This document shows, in pieces, positions 1 through 10,153 of a DNA stretch of 64,000 bases; positions within the stretch are counted from its first letter, which is position 1; each line of letters begins with the position of its first letter. The position numbers were made by a program, and so were the translations under genes. Below the pieces are notes generated by a model that saw only the letters and a program-made list of their open reading frames with translations, ran no database searches and was not told the origin of the DNA. The DNA is from Atrina japonica (lineage: Eukaryota > Mollusca > Bivalvia > Pterioida > Pinnidae), in contig BROG01000006.1 in NCBI GenBank assembly GCA_030159075.1, positions 2,890,001-2,954,000 on the forward strand, written 5' to 3'.

Positions 1-344
1 GCTTTAATTTACCGTTGATATCAAGTTACGTTTTGTTGAAAAAAATGTGCTGTACATGTTTTTAAAGAATCACAATCTTACCATATTCGGCCTTGATGTG
101 TTGTACATATTTCTAAAGAATATGTCGTATTTTCTAGTATTTTATATCGAATTTTTATATCACTTGTGTTCTACAAATTGTACATGATTTAAGCCAAACT
201 TTCAGAGGCACAGTAGATGTAGAGTAGCCATTAACAAATGTGGGATATTGTTTTCACTTTCGCCCGGATTCCAGTTCGCACCAAGGTATTTTCGCTCTGA
301 TTCCATTAAGCCCTGAATCGTTTCGCCCAGTCTGAGATTTTAAA

Positions 345-810
345 TATACCAAATGAATGCTTAAAGCTGAACTAGGATCATAAAAAGCTTTTGAACTTTT
401 AAGAAAAATAAATTGTGTTGAAAAAATAATGTTTTTGAAACATTCCCACTTCCCACAGTGGATGAATATTCATTCTCTGTTGCTGTTTATACGATGTAGA
501 AAACTCCACTTTAGGCACAGATGTTTATTTTCTTTGAAAAGTACAGGTAAGACTAAGTCCGTGAGTTTAATTTAGCCCCTGGGACTTCGCACGTTTCGCA
601 TTGAAATTACAAATATACAATGACGACTAATATAACTTACTTGCCTTAATACCTGTTGTGGGACTTATTCTCTGTGAAACACTAACAAATATGTCTGCAT
701 GTGGGGAGATGAAGTGGGAATGTTTCAAAACATTTTTGCAACACAATTTTTTTTTATTAAAAGTTCAACAGCTTTTTATGATCCTAGTTCAGCTTAAAGT
801 ATATTTACCG
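345..810. repeat. Fold-back (inverted-repeat) element
   Basis: The stretch at about 350-453 is the imperfect reverse complement of about 709-805; both contain the AAGCTGAACTAGGATCATAA block and its complement. The arms are ~100 bp around a ~250-bp centre, which is the structure of a non-autonomous fold-back or MITE-like element. A diverged, single-armed relative lies near 34,655-34,870. Short ORFs across the right arm are part of the repeat and are not called as genes. Confidence 0.6.
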
Positions 811-1357
811 ATATTTGACATGGAACGATGTTTGGTTCAGCAAGCCGTTACGGAATATTTTCACTATCATTTTTAATATTGAAAAGAATCGATTTTCTAA
901 TATTGATAAATCGATTTTTTTTAAATTAATTAATACAGAATTTATAAAAAAAGAAAATACACGAAATAAATTTCCAAAGGTTTGCTATAGCATAGTTAAT
1001 TATTTTTAAAATAAAATGATTGTAGTTGGGTAGCCATGCATTTTTAGCGTTTTGAAAACTGGAGATGTTGACTAAGAAATTTTATATGTTGAGTAAATAA
1101 TGTAAATATTTAAACGGAAAAGCCAATCAACTTCACTTATGGGGCTCAGCCACTCATACAGACTTCTATTTCATCATAAATAGTATATAGATAAGGGCAA
1201 AACGACCCTGGGCGTACGAAATTACTTAAGTGATTTATATTAACCATTTCAAACCTACAGATCTAGAGAGTAACTTAAACCGAAAGTTACCCTCTAAAAT
1301 GTCACTAGTAAGCCCAATGTCGATACCAAGTATTCTAATTCATATAATTGGTGATGT

Positions 1358-1359
<2 letters not shown>
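811..1359. other. AT-rich intergenic sequence
   Basis: No supported gene. AT-rich, with a short T-rich palindromic stretch near 880-930. No splice-flanked coding segment stands out on either strand. Confidence 0.5.
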
Positions 1360-1427
<68 letters not shown>

Positions 1428-1452
1428 TACACACACACAAAACACACACACA
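1360..1452. repeat. (AC)n microsatellite
   Basis: Nearly perfect AC dinucleotide tract with a few ACAT interruptions at its right end. Apparent ORFs of poly-His/Thr or poly-Val/Cys on the two strands are translation artefacts of this tract. Confidence 0.97.
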
Positions 1453-2027
1453 TTCAAGATTACACCTATCTATTATACATTTAATCATGATATTTTTCGC
1501 TGTTGAACATTGTCATGGTAACTTTCAATTTCACTTCTGCGTAATGCTAGATTTCCTTTTAAGAAGTGTAATTTTCAATTTAATGAGTGAATGTATTTCT
1601 TGATCGTTTTACTATAAAAATCGTAAGCGACATTTCAATCGACCAAATTAATCATTTACTTCAAATGTCGATCGCGGTTTCTTGTATTTGATTATTAAAC
1701 AAATTTTGGTGACTTAATAGGCATTTATCCCTGTTGTTTAGACGTATTTATTGAAAATGTCTGGCCATTTCAGTGATAAATGAGTCATTATAAATAAATG
1801 CCAATCTATGTCAACATGGAAAATAGAAAAATTAAATGATGATAAATGAGAAAGTTTTGAATTAAGGTATTTCCATGAAATGTTTCCTGTAAACAATTCT
1901 GAATTAAATATGATACTGATTTGAAGTGATCAGATGAATACAAATAGCTAACAGAATGGTAGGAAAATGGGAGGCATCCACATACTTACAGTATTTCGTG
2001 TTAGAATGTTCATACTACTAATTTAAT
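1453..2027. other. AT-rich intergenic sequence
   Basis: No recognisable gene, RNA or mobile-element remnant. AT-rich single-copy-looking sequence. Confidence 0.5.
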
Positions 2028-2205
2028 CGGGACGCCCGTAGCCGAGTTGTTAAGACTATAGCGATTTGAACCCTAAAAGTTTTCAGTTCTGGTCATTGGA
2101 GGTTCTAGCCCCGTTAGAACCTAAGCTTATTTTATAAAAATAGCTGTCACTATATGGCTGAAAAATCCGTGAATGTGGCGTAAAAGTTCAAAATAAAAAA
2201 TACTA
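2028..2205 (+). mobile_element. tRNA-derived SINE remnant (Leu/Ser-like head)
   Basis: The segment opens with GGACGCCCGTAGCCGAGTTG, which resembles the A-box half of a long-variable-arm tRNA. GGTTCTAGCCCC follows about 70 bp later in the position of a degraded B box. The 3' part contains ATGGCTGAAAAATCCGTGAATGTGGCGTAAAA, close to the tail seen near 49.5 kb. This fits an old SINE; it is not a functional tRNA because the arms do not pair cleanly. Confidence 0.45.
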
Positions 2206-2340
2206 GGTTTAATCATTTTATACCTATTGCTGTTAACGTTGTGACGTATACAAAGAGAACCATTGGAGCTAGTGTCGTCATAATTATTACAAATTTTTCT
2301 CCATGGTGAGAAGATGCCCATTTTCCAAAATCAAAGATCT

Positions 2341-2626
2341 GTTTGTTTATTGTTTATTGTTGTTTAACGTCCCACTCAAGAAACTTTCACTCATATGGAG
2401 ACGTCACCAAATGCCGGTTAAGGACTTCAAATTTTGGCCTATGCTCGGCACTTCCGGCCATTGAGCAGTGAGGGTTCTTTAACGTGCCGACACCTACTGT
2501 GACAAGGGACCTCGGATTTTACTCTCTCATCCGAAGGACAGGAAACCAACCTGCCGCCGGCTGGACTCGAACTCACGACCTCACGATCAAGAGTCGAGCG
2601 CGTTACCGACTCACCCATGTCGGCTA
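2341..2626 (-). mobile_element. tRNA-derived SINE, family 1 (minus strand)
   Basis: On the minus strand this is a near full-length member of the SINE family seen at least ten times here. It has a tRNA-like head (GGCTCAGTCGGTAGCGCGC type, diverged in this copy), a B-box-like GTTCGAGTCC, a conserved body with GTCGGCACGTTAAAGAACCC, and a tail ending in GACGTTAAACAACAATAAACAA. Mutations in the head suggest it is older than the copies at 36.7, 50.7 and 57.7 kb. Confidence 0.85.
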
Positions 2627-3348
2627 AAAAATCAAAGGTAAATTTTGTCAAGAGTTATAACCCTTTACACTCACCTAGAATTGGTATGCAACACTTTCAA
2701 ATTCGTGTAGCCACGATGCAGCGAGAAGAAAGCTGCTACAAAATTAGATTGTAGTCTAAAGATGCACGTTGCGGAAATAATTGTGTAGCATTCGTGTAAG
2801 TTTCGAAATGATACAGCTTTACACTTAAAGAAGGAAAAGAGTTCCTTGTTACTGCAAATACCTAAAATGGACATGTTGTCGTTTTATGAACGTAAATCAC
2901 ATACTAATACATTAAATAAAAGATGAATCTTGAATTTATGTTACCTCGTAATGCCAGTTAGATACATGTATTGGCAATGTGCCTGGTTTATGGTACAAGG
3001 TCAATTTCTCATTGCATAAACAAGTATTAAATGTAAATGTAACTAGTATGACAATGTTCAGGCGAATGATGACTGATGGTCTTCAGGAGATTATTCATAT
3101 TAGTCTAACCAGAAATATTGGCAAGTGTTTGCAAACACAGCAAGTCTAAATCAAATCGTAACAGGGTTGACAGGCCAGATTTTCTCACAAATATATGAGC
3201 TACAGTGATTCATTATAGACAGTATAATTTTTGTTTCTTAAAGAACTTGGTTGTGGCACTTTATCATTGTAAACCTATACACTATGTAAAGTGAGGCCAC
3301 ATTAACGTTGCATATTATGATTACATAAAAACCAAAACTATATAAACA

Positions 3349-3846
3349 ATTTCAGATACCAAAGTATAAATCAATAGAATGTCCATAACATAGATACAAA
3401 TCCGGTAAAAATGGACAAACACGGACCTCTGGAAACCAAGAGGTGGGATCAGGTGCCATGGAGGAGTAAGCATCCCCTGTCGACCGGTCACACTCGCCGT
3501 GAGTCCAAAGTCAAGTCCAATGAAATATGTGAGGAGTGAATCCTCGTCACAAAGTCTCAACAACCGTCAACGAAAAGGCAACTCAACATTTCACTTAGTG
3601 AAACAGAGTAATCGCAAACAAGACTATTATACCGACCGTAAAATTTGCAAAACGTTGACATTAAACGCGGTTTTCGATATCCCTGTGTCAATAATTTGTC
3701 AGTGAGTAGTTTACCTCTGTATATGAAATCTCCATATGTTGTACACGCCCTGGTATATCGGATCACTTGTTAAATATAAAGTCCATATGCGGGTGACTGA
3801 GGGATTTTACTACTTAAATGTGGAAAATTTACGATGGGAAAGCCGA
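3349..3846 (-). mobile_element. Penelope-like element copy A, 3' end
   Basis: Minus-strand 5'-truncated copy. It carries the last ~70 codons of the RT protein, including the conserved KFYGRYNSLVCDYSVSL segment, then the ~270-bp 3' module ending ACTTTGGTATCTGAAA. The 5' truncation point lies exactly at an AAAT microsatellite; the intact family reads on from the same GCCGAAAT into coding sequence. Small reading-frame lesions mean it is non-functional. Confidence 0.75.
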
Positions 3847-3900
3847 AATAAATAAATAAATAAGTAAATAAATAAATAAATAAATAAATAAATATATATA

Positions 3901-3935
<35 letters not shown>

Positions 3936-3941
3936 ATACAA
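3844..3941. repeat. (AAAT)n microsatellite at PLE truncation point
   Basis: About 24 AAAT units with a TATATATA interruption. It abuts the 5' end of PLE copy A without a gap. Confidence 0.95.
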
Positions 3942-5271
3942 TTCTTGTGACACATACAACGTGTAAAATATTCGAAACGACTGCATTTATTCGTTAGTAC
4001 AGTTTATGTTGTTTCAAACATATATAAGAAAAAAAGTATATATATCCAATCCATTCAATCATAGGTTTTGGGGAAGTTGCAATATGATATTAATGAATAG
4101 GTGACCCACTATTTTTGTTTTATTTCCACATCTAGGGTATTTCGTTTAGTCACCAGTTTTCACATGAAGACGATGAGTTGTTATCAATGGTCCTTCAAGT
4201 AATTAAAATAGTGATTTATTGAGTTTGCCATTGTTTCCATGATGGCGGATCTGAAGCCAACCGAAAGAAAATCGCAAACAGCGCATTAAAAAGTGGTCAT
4301 TCGTTTCATATTAGTTCAATCCATTACGCGACATGTTTGTATCTAATCATGTTCTACAAATTTAATGTATATTAAGTAATCTGATACTAAATAAAAGTGA
4401 CAATAAACAATCTTTGTATAACAGGTATAAAATACTAGGATTGTTTCTGCACGCATTAAAGGATGGCAGACGTGAGAATACCATTTCCAGAAGAAAACAC
4501 TTCTGGGTGAATACAATTAGGTCTAACAATAACAATATTTTATTTCTCTATAAAGGTTATAACTAATGATCTTCGTTTGCATTTAAAATTCGGACACGAT
4601 TAGGTAAAGGAAATAATTAAATGAACTTGCATGTTTTCTGCTGAATAAGGTACATTAAACTCGTTCTGTACAAAGTTCTTTGTATGATTATATATTGTAA
4701 ATGTGACAATTATTCAAAGCATCAAAATGCTCTTTTGAGACATAAAAACGCTAAGTGCAGAAATCAAATCTGATTTTCATAAGCTTGTCGATTTCAATCA
4801 TTACAAAACAGAGAAAGGAAATGCAGGTAATGTCGTTATCAAAGTTTTATAATGGCAACAACATTACATTGTGCGCAGTTAAAGATCAATTTATATCAAC
4901 AGACACGGCACTGTCAAGGACGAATATTGACTTTTCGCGGACGAAGATTGAAGTTTAAGTTAGAAAGCAAAAACCAAAAAAAACCAAAAAAACAAAAACA
5001 AAATTAAAAAAGTCAGTTTACATTTCATGTCGTCAAAGGGGAAATTTTTTATCATTTTATTAAAGATTTCCTATGAAACCCATAAAGTAAGATTGATCTT
5101 GAGTTATGGATCTTTATTACTTTTTTTTAAATCTACGGTCGTTATTATGACCATTTTTTCTTTTACTGTGTTTCTTTATATGAAGTAATAAGTTACCTGT
5201 TCGATGGCGGTTGTTGCGTCGTCTTTACCATTTGTGACAAAAATTTATGTCTCGCTTATTTCATTTGAATT
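3942..5271. other. Intergenic sequence
   Basis: No supported gene. Contains a degenerate A-rich CCAAAAAAAACC-type stretch near 4965-5000 and a T-rich stretch near 5120-5165. A 67-codon ORF at 4755-4958 has no recognisable features. Confidence 0.5.
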
Positions 5272-5432
5272 TGACAGTGGATGACTCGCTGTGGGTTTGA
5301 CCGGTCAACAAGTGATACGTACTCTTCCATGGCACCTGTTCCCACTTCTGCATTTTCAGAGATCTTTGTTTGTCCAATATTCACCAGATTTGTATATTTC
5401 CCCCTGAATATTAATACTTTGGTATCTTTTTA
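5272..5432 (+). mobile_element. Diverged PLE 3' module (copy I)
   Basis: Plus-strand match to the PLE 3' module: TGACCGGTCAACAAGTGATAC, CCATGGCACCTG, TTTGTCCA and ACTTTGGTATCT occur in the same order and spacing as in the other copies, with many substitutions. No RT sequence precedes it, so it is an old, severely truncated insertion. Confidence 0.65.
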
Positions 5433-6078
5433 AGAACCTGAAATAAACTACACAAAACATGGGCAGATAAAAGTCAAATTTTGAAGTTGAAAAATTACTC
5501 AAAGACTATGTCTTAATTTCGATGTGCAGGTACCATTATAGTCGGTTTAATTATTTCCTTTTTAAAATGTTACAATATACTTCATAAACAAGAATGTACT
5601 TTACCACCAAGTTATCGTAATTTTATTCACCTCTTGAATATCTATCCCACTAGTAAATATTTGATCAAGGAGTGACTTTTCCAATTATGCTCAGGGGTAA
5701 TCCAGAGAGAATGAAATCCTCTTTTAGGGAGCACAGAGGCAATCCATTAGGGCATTAGTGTCTGTGTGATAATCTAATGTTATTAATACAAACTACATGA
5801 AAGGCTTAGAGACATTTTGATACTGTAGCAAATAGTTTTACGCTTGTTGTGTTTCACCTCTATAATTAATATGAAAAATAAAATCAATGCATATTGATAT
5901 TTCATAAATGGTTTTAACGGGATCTTGTAAAATGCATACTAAATATATAGAGAGTAAATCCCATACCATTTGGTCAGTAAATATTTGGCAGTATAAATGA
6001 GTTTGAAGATAGGTTGAAAGAAACCCTAAATGAAATTATATGGGGTATTGGAAAAGTGGGCTTTCAGTGGCATTATAA
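5433..6078. other. Intergenic sequence
   Basis: AT-rich, no supported gene or repeat recognised. Confidence 0.5.
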
Positions 6079-6083
6079 ACATA

Positions 6084-6152
<69 letters not shown>
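6079..6152. repeat. (AT)n microsatellite at left edge of Polinton-like element
   Basis: Nearly pure TA dinucleotide tract. It ends where the terminal inverted repeat begins with AG. An AT tract also lies near the right end, so the target may have been a dinucleotide repeat, or the tracts may have expanded later. Confidence 0.95.
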
Positions 6153-6156
<4 letters not shown>

Positions 6157-6865
6157 GTAATGTACGACACTATAGCCACCCACCACAACACGGTCAATTC
6201 ACAAAAATCACCCATATCATGGTCAAATCTGTAACCGACCACAAAATGGTCAAATTTTTAATCCATCCACAAAATGGTCAAATTCATAATCCATCCACAA
6301 AGTGGTCAAATTTACATTTCGTAGAAAACATGGTTAAAATTTACAAATCATCCACAACCTGGTCAAATTAACAATCTATTCACAACCTGGTCAAATTTAC
6401 ATTTAAACCACGACATGGTCTGTATAAAATTAATAATATATTAAAAATATCTTAAAGAATTTTATTATATTATAATAAAAAATGAAATGTCAAATGCCAC
6501 AAGTTAAGGTGCACTATCCTTGTACTAAAGAGGCTATGAAAAATTCCATATATTGTAAAAGTCATCATTATATCATAGAAAATAAAATCGCAAGACTAAG
6601 ATTTTGTCAAAAATGTGGTTGTCGCACAACATCGAGATATCTAGTAAGAGATTAGGTAGAATAAACGATTGGGTAGAATATTTTGAGAAATTAATATTGT
6701 TGTTGATATCGTTGTTGATATTAATTTTTGGAATGTGTAACATTATATTAGATTTATTTTTAAAATGCTATCGGTATATAAAAAGAGGTAATATGGAAAA
6801 TAAAAATGACTTAAAGAAAATAATATTTGTATATAAAAAAGGTATTATGGAAAATCTGTCAAAAG
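6153..6865 (+). repeat. Left terminal inverted repeat (TIR)
   Basis: Matches the reverse complement of 14254-14969 through several landmarks: the tip with GACACTATAGCCACC, the 28-bp repeat array, the block TGCACTATCCTTGTACTAAA, the sequence corresponding to the zinc-ribbon ORF, and a final block ending AAAATCTGTCAAAAG. Compared with the right arm it has four more 28-bp units but lacks ~120 bp of the zinc-ribbon ORF, and that ORF's ATG is changed to CTA. The ORF at 6604-6954 is a by-product of this deletion. Confidence 0.85.
6192..6420 (+). repeat. Subterminal 28-bp repeat array, left arm (9 units)
   Basis: The motif GGTCAA (consensus CACAAAATGGTCAAATTT) recurs with its first G at 6192, 6221, 6248, 6276, 6304, 6332, 6361, 6389 and 6417, a period of 27-29 bp. 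Regular spacing close to three helical turns suggests phased protein-binding sites at the element end (inference). Confidence 0.9.
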
Positions 6866-6938
6866 TATCTAGAAGAGGACATCTGATTTATGATTGGAAA
6901 TTTCTTCAATATGAATTGAAATTAAATATTCTTTTCAG

Positions 6939-7288
6939 AGTTACCAACTCCTAAGTTGAAAGAATTAAAACTTCCCAATAAAGATGTGTGGGTCATCCAT
7001 AACCTCAAATGGCCTTGTGAAAAATGGGATGAAGATAGAGATTGGATGGTTGTTCTCGAACGTCGAAGCTCTTGAACGAGGGCCAATGAAGAAATACTTA
7101 TATTCCCTCGGTGTGGAAAAGTGGATTGGGTGGAAGTGGAGAGATTGCGACCGAAAAAAGATGCTGAAAACGTGATGGGTAACTTTAGCGAATGGCTGAA
7201 GATATACGATGGTGATAAAGATATGTATACATATATATACCGATTTCTTAAAGGATTGTGTAAAATAAGGACATTTACCTCAATCTAG
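6939..7288 (+). pseudogene. Unidentified coding exon of the Polinton-like element, one stop
   Basis: A good splice acceptor (ATATTCTTTTCAG, ending 6938) is followed by an open frame with coding-like composition. From the codon at 6941 it runs 115 codons to a TAG at 7286-7288 and is broken only by a TGA at 7073-7075. The frame contains the segment WPCEKWDEDRDWMVVLERR before the stop and a CG-V-W-E-E stretch after it. I do not recognise the family. It may also be translated as several short ORFs; the splice reading is an inference. Confidence 0.35.
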
Positions 7289-7388
7289 ATTGATTAACAC
7301 ATTTCGTAAACTCGTTATGATCATACACTTGAGATACCGGGAAAAACAATGTAATTTAAAAAAAAATTGAAAGTTTTTTTTAAACTTT

Positions 7389-7802
7389 ATGAGGAATGAT
7401 AATTATATTATGAAGAAAATATTATATATGATTAAGCCTCTTCTACGTGAATTTACGATGTCAAATATTTTTGATTTGTATTTTGCTTGGCGAAATGAAT
7501 ATTGTTGTGGTAGTGAATGGTTTGTTAAAGACGCCCTAGATGTTGTTAGGCTGTTGTTACCTCATCTTCAATACGATTTCGGAAGCGACGTGATTGAAAA
7601 ACGAAAAAGTTATAAACGATTGTATACACGTTTATGGGAAGAAGATAGATTACGGAAAATCTGTCAAGAGAATCTAAAAGAGGTTTTTTCTTTAAAATGT
7701 TATCGATATGATTTAGACAGCTGTGCGATTGAATGTCGAGAATATTATAAAAAGTATTCTATCGTCTATTGTTATTATGCAAACAGATATTTTGTATGTT
7801 AA
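7389..7802 (+). CDS. Hypothetical Polinton-like element protein
   Basis: An open frame of 137 codons, rich in Tyr, Lys, Arg and Cys (for example EYCCGSEWFVKDALD near residue 38). It has several charged helical stretches and no membrane segment. No known domain is recognised. It lies between the left TIR and the minus-strand structural cluster, so it is likely an accessory gene of the element. Methionines at residues 1, 8, 14 and 24 are all possible starts. It could be a remnant of a longer gene. Confidence 0.4.
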   Translation: MRNDNYIMKKILYMIKPLLREFTMSNIFDLYFAWRNEYCCGSEWFVKDALDVVRLLLPHLQYDFGSDVIEKRKSYKRLYTRLWEEDRLRKICQENLKEVFSLKCYRYDLDSCAIECREYYKKYSIVYCYYANRYFVC

Positions 7803-7894
7803 AGAAAATTTATAAACATTTTTATGTTTATAAATCAACCATACAATAGAATTTTATTTTGAACTTCATTTTGAAATGAGTTTTATTACATCTT
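7803..7894. other. Convergent intergenic gap
   Basis: Short AT-rich spacer between a plus-strand ORF and a minus-strand ORF. It contains AAACATTTTTATGTTT, a short inverted repeat that could act in transcript termination of either gene. Confidence 0.3.
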
Positions 7895-8131
7895 CTAATT
7901 GCCTCCTGATGTCCTCTGAGTCTCCCACTTGCGTCTTGGGATCGCTCTTTTAATCCACTTCAGGTTTACGTTTGAGGGCCTTTTCATGGCCTTATATTTC
8001 TCTAGCTCGTTGGAAATCTGCCTAAAATCAGTCGACGAGATAAGTCCGTTCGTCATAGCCTTACTAATCAAATCTTGGATGCTGTTCAACTTCGATTTGG
8101 CGAGGTTTTTCAAGGACTCGTGTTTCCTCAT
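7895..8131 (-). CDS. Small helical element protein (hypothetical)
   Basis: 78 codons. The first half is a charged amphipathic segment with the pattern SIQDLISKAMTNGLISSTDF followed by a helix ending EKYKAMK. The layout (ISKA...G.IS...F..I..E...Y) recurs, to my recollection, in short proteins encoded beside polymerase B in invertebrate Polinton-like elements; this is family resemblance only. The C-terminus is basic. It sits downstream of two other minus-strand ORFs, in a likely co-oriented cluster 9351 to 7895. Confidence 0.45.
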   Translation of the reverse strand: MRKHESLKNLAKSKLNSIQDLISKAMTNGLISSTDFRQISNELEKYKAMKRPSNVNLKWIKRAIPRRKWETQRTSGGN

Positions 8132-8223
8132 TTATTGGATATGAGTCGCCGAACCCCTTTCAGTGCGATTCCAAAGCTTCCACAAATGAGTTTTTATTTT
8201 TATTTCAATTTTTTTTTTTTAAT
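8132..8223. other. Spacer with T-tract
   Basis: Contains a run of ten T at about 8211-8220 next to the stop of the upstream minus-strand ORF. Confidence 0.4.
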
Positions 8224-8505
8224 TTATGGCGATGAATCCACTGATGCTTCCGCTTTCAGAAGCTTATAAACGACGAAATCTATGATATTCCCCACACGTA
8301 CTTCTAAAGATAGATTAATCGTTATAACACCTGAGGATGTGTAACTAGATGTTCCCACACCGTTTAATTTTAGAGTCACATCCAATTCACCTATCGACCC
8401 TAATTTTATCAAATGAACTGGAGCTAATACCATATATCCTGGGGACTTCATTTTTCTTTTTCGACATTCCATCTGAAAAGTATTGTTTATTATTCTCATT
8501 TTCAT
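8224..8505 (-). CDS. Hypothetical beta-rich element protein
   Basis: 93 codons with alternating hydrophobic/polar strands (for example IGELDVTLKLNGVGTSSYTS and the following VITINLSLEVRVGNI), suggesting an all-beta fold. It lies between the small helical protein and the 234-codon structural-like gene on the same strand. A minor virion or fibre-like role is possible, but nothing in the sequence proves it. No membrane segment or signal peptide. Confidence 0.4.
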   Translation of the reverse strand: MKMRIINNTFQMECRKRKMKSPGYMVLAPVHLIKLGSIGELDVTLKLNGVGTSSYTSSGVITINLSLEVRVGNIIDFVVYKLLKAEASVDSSP

Positions 8506-8646
8506 GAGATAGTTTATATCTTCTTAAAGCTCTTTTCTGAGTTCTGCTTTGAGTTCTTTTCGAAACTCTTTATTAAGTTCTTCCTTGAATTCTTCTTCTT
8601 CCAGATCTTCGTAAACATACCCTGCCATAGACATGTTTTTTTTATT
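8506..8646. other. Spacer with degraded coding-like sequence
   Basis: On the minus strand the sequence reads as a Glu-rich segment (repeats of EEFKEEL/ELKAEL type), possibly the end of a decayed small ORF. No clean start-to-stop frame above 40 codons. Confidence 0.3.
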
Positions 8647-9351
8647 TCACATTTTTTTAAATTCTAAAACTATATGAATTGGGCGGTTGTGGTTATCGCT
8701 CACCTCCCCATTTTCGTCTTTAGCCTCCAAACATAATTCTGTAATTATATCTCGTTTTAATCTCACGAACTCTGGTTGTTCAAAATCGTCGTGGTATAAC
8801 TCGGAAAATTTTACGTTTGGACATGGTATGCTTTTAACGATTGTGCTTGGTTGTCTATTGTAAAAATGTCCTTCGACAAGTTTGGAATGAAAATTTATTA
8901 CTTTTAAAGGCGTTAAATCTACGGGTTTCGTTGATTTGATGTGTTCTATCCTATCAAACTTTTGTAACGATTCCTCGTCAAATCCAAATATTTTAGTCAG
9001 TTGGGGTGGTAAATCAAGTGTATTATAAACATAATACCAAAGTTCTGTTGCTTTGAGGTAGATTCGTAATTTTGAATTATGGCTATCGAGAACCATTTTA
9101 TGCGTATAGTTAGAAAACTGGTTTTTTAAATTCTTTGAAAGTATAGTACCCCGCTTGCATGTTTTTTCTTTATATCCTGAGCCATCACTATAACCAAATT
9201 GGATGTCTTTTTTAATATTATACAACCCGTTCCACATATGGATGGATTTTACACCCACGTGGCAATCACCGTTGGTGTTATCTATGTAGTGCGTCAATTT
9301 TACGGGTTCCTCTAAAATCGTTATTAAATGATACATTTTTAATAAGTACAT
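8647..9351 (-). CDS. Candidate structural (penton/minor-capsid-like) protein
   Basis: 234 codons, uninterrupted. The C-terminal half has the arrangement PPQLTKIFGF, KPVDL, then FHSKLVEGHFYN, then PEFVRLKRDIITEL and a final strand ending IHIVLEF. This order (LxxILGF / P-DL / YVYC-LVE-like / P-Y--L / LHFR-like end) matches, from memory, a protein family common in invertebrate Polinton-like elements. The role as a virion protein is inferred. The annotated start may be residue 6 (Met at 9336) rather than residue 1. It is divergent from the gene starting at 9360, with only a few bases between them. No homology search was done. Confidence 0.55.
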   Translation of the reverse strand: MYLLKMYHLITILEEPVKLTHYIDNTNGDCHVGVKSIHMWNGLYNIKKDIQFGYSDGSGYKEKTCKRGTILSKNLKNQFSNYTHKMVLDSHNSKLRIYLKATELWYYVYNTLDLPPQLTKIFGFDEESLQKFDRIEHIKSTKPVDLTPLKVINFHSKLVEGHFYNRQPSTIVKSIPCPNVKFSELYHDDFEQPEFVRLKRDIITELCLEAKDENGEVSDNHNRPIHIVLEFKKM

Positions 9352-9359
9352 AATTAAAA

Positions 9360-10153
9360 ATGTCGAACTTCATGGAAACGATGCGCCCGATAGGTGCGAA
9401 ATATTCCAATGAAAAATATCTTAATTTATCGTCTTTCGATGTCTACGTCTCGGGGGTGAATCATTTTCACGCTTCGTTCGAGGACGTGTTCATAAAATAC
9501 AACATCCGCGACAGTTTTGGAGCGGGAGATGAAAAAGTAAAAGGTGTTGAAGAGATGGTACCTCGATCCTATAACATTTTGGAAAAACTAACTGCCGTTC
9601 GCGATTTGGTGTACAACTAGTGTCCATCGAGAAGACTATGGCTGGTGGTAACTTGTCAAAATCTTTGTTTCAATTTCACATTTATTTTCAGATACGAAGA
9701 ATTTTGAAAGAGATGTCCTGTCCATTACCTAGCGACCCAGATTTTAATCTATATGATAACAATGTCGACAAATCTGCCTATAAAAGAATCTGTAGGGAGT
9801 TTGGAGTACATCCTAAAACTGATTGGAAGATTAAGGGAACTAACTTCGGAATTTATAAAACGAAGTGGTCGACTTTTATTTTGGAAAAAGTGTTAGATTG
9901 GTATACTTTGCCAGGTGCAGTAAGAATCGATGAATCGATAAGAACTTACGTGTGGGCTTTTCTAGGTGCCCAGGCTGAAACATGATCTTCCATAGTAAGT
10001 GACACCGCTACAGGGCAAGACGCTCAAGAACAATTTTTAGTCTTCGTGGAAGGCGCCATAAACCGACCCGTGGATCTATCCACAGACAAAGATCGATATG
10101 AAAGCAAAGTCGACTCGATCGACGTACCATACACTATCACTGTCAAATCCTAG
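9360..10153 (+). pseudogene. Candidate structural protein gene, two exons, nonsense-mutated
   Basis: Exon 1 (9360-9608) is open for 83 codons. A GT at 9609 and a strong acceptor TTTATTTTCAG ending at 9691 would remove 83 bp and join exon 2 in phase. Exon 2 contains IRRILKEMSCPLPSDPDF and SIRTYVWAFLGAQAET, then a TGA at 9983-9985; the frame stays coding-like (GQDAQEQFLVFVEGAINRPV) to TAG at 10151-10153. To my recollection, segments of the type 'RTYVWAILGAQAQ' occur in invertebrate Polinton-like element proteins. The 3' end overlaps the polymerase remnant, implying a deletion that fused the two gene ends. Function is inferred. Confidence 0.5.

Noticed and set aside
1230..1488. Overlapping ORFs through the (AC)n tract
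   Set aside because: Poly-Thr/His and poly-Val/Cys products arise from the dinucleotide repeat only.
6604..6954. 116-codon membrane-like ORF in the left TIR
   Set aside because: It spans a deletion in the TIR and crosses a repeat tail; the right TIR does not encode it.
9983..9985. TGA read as selenocysteine in the structural-like gene
   Set aside because: No sign of a SECIS element, and neighbouring genes are also broken; a plain nonsense mutation is likelier.
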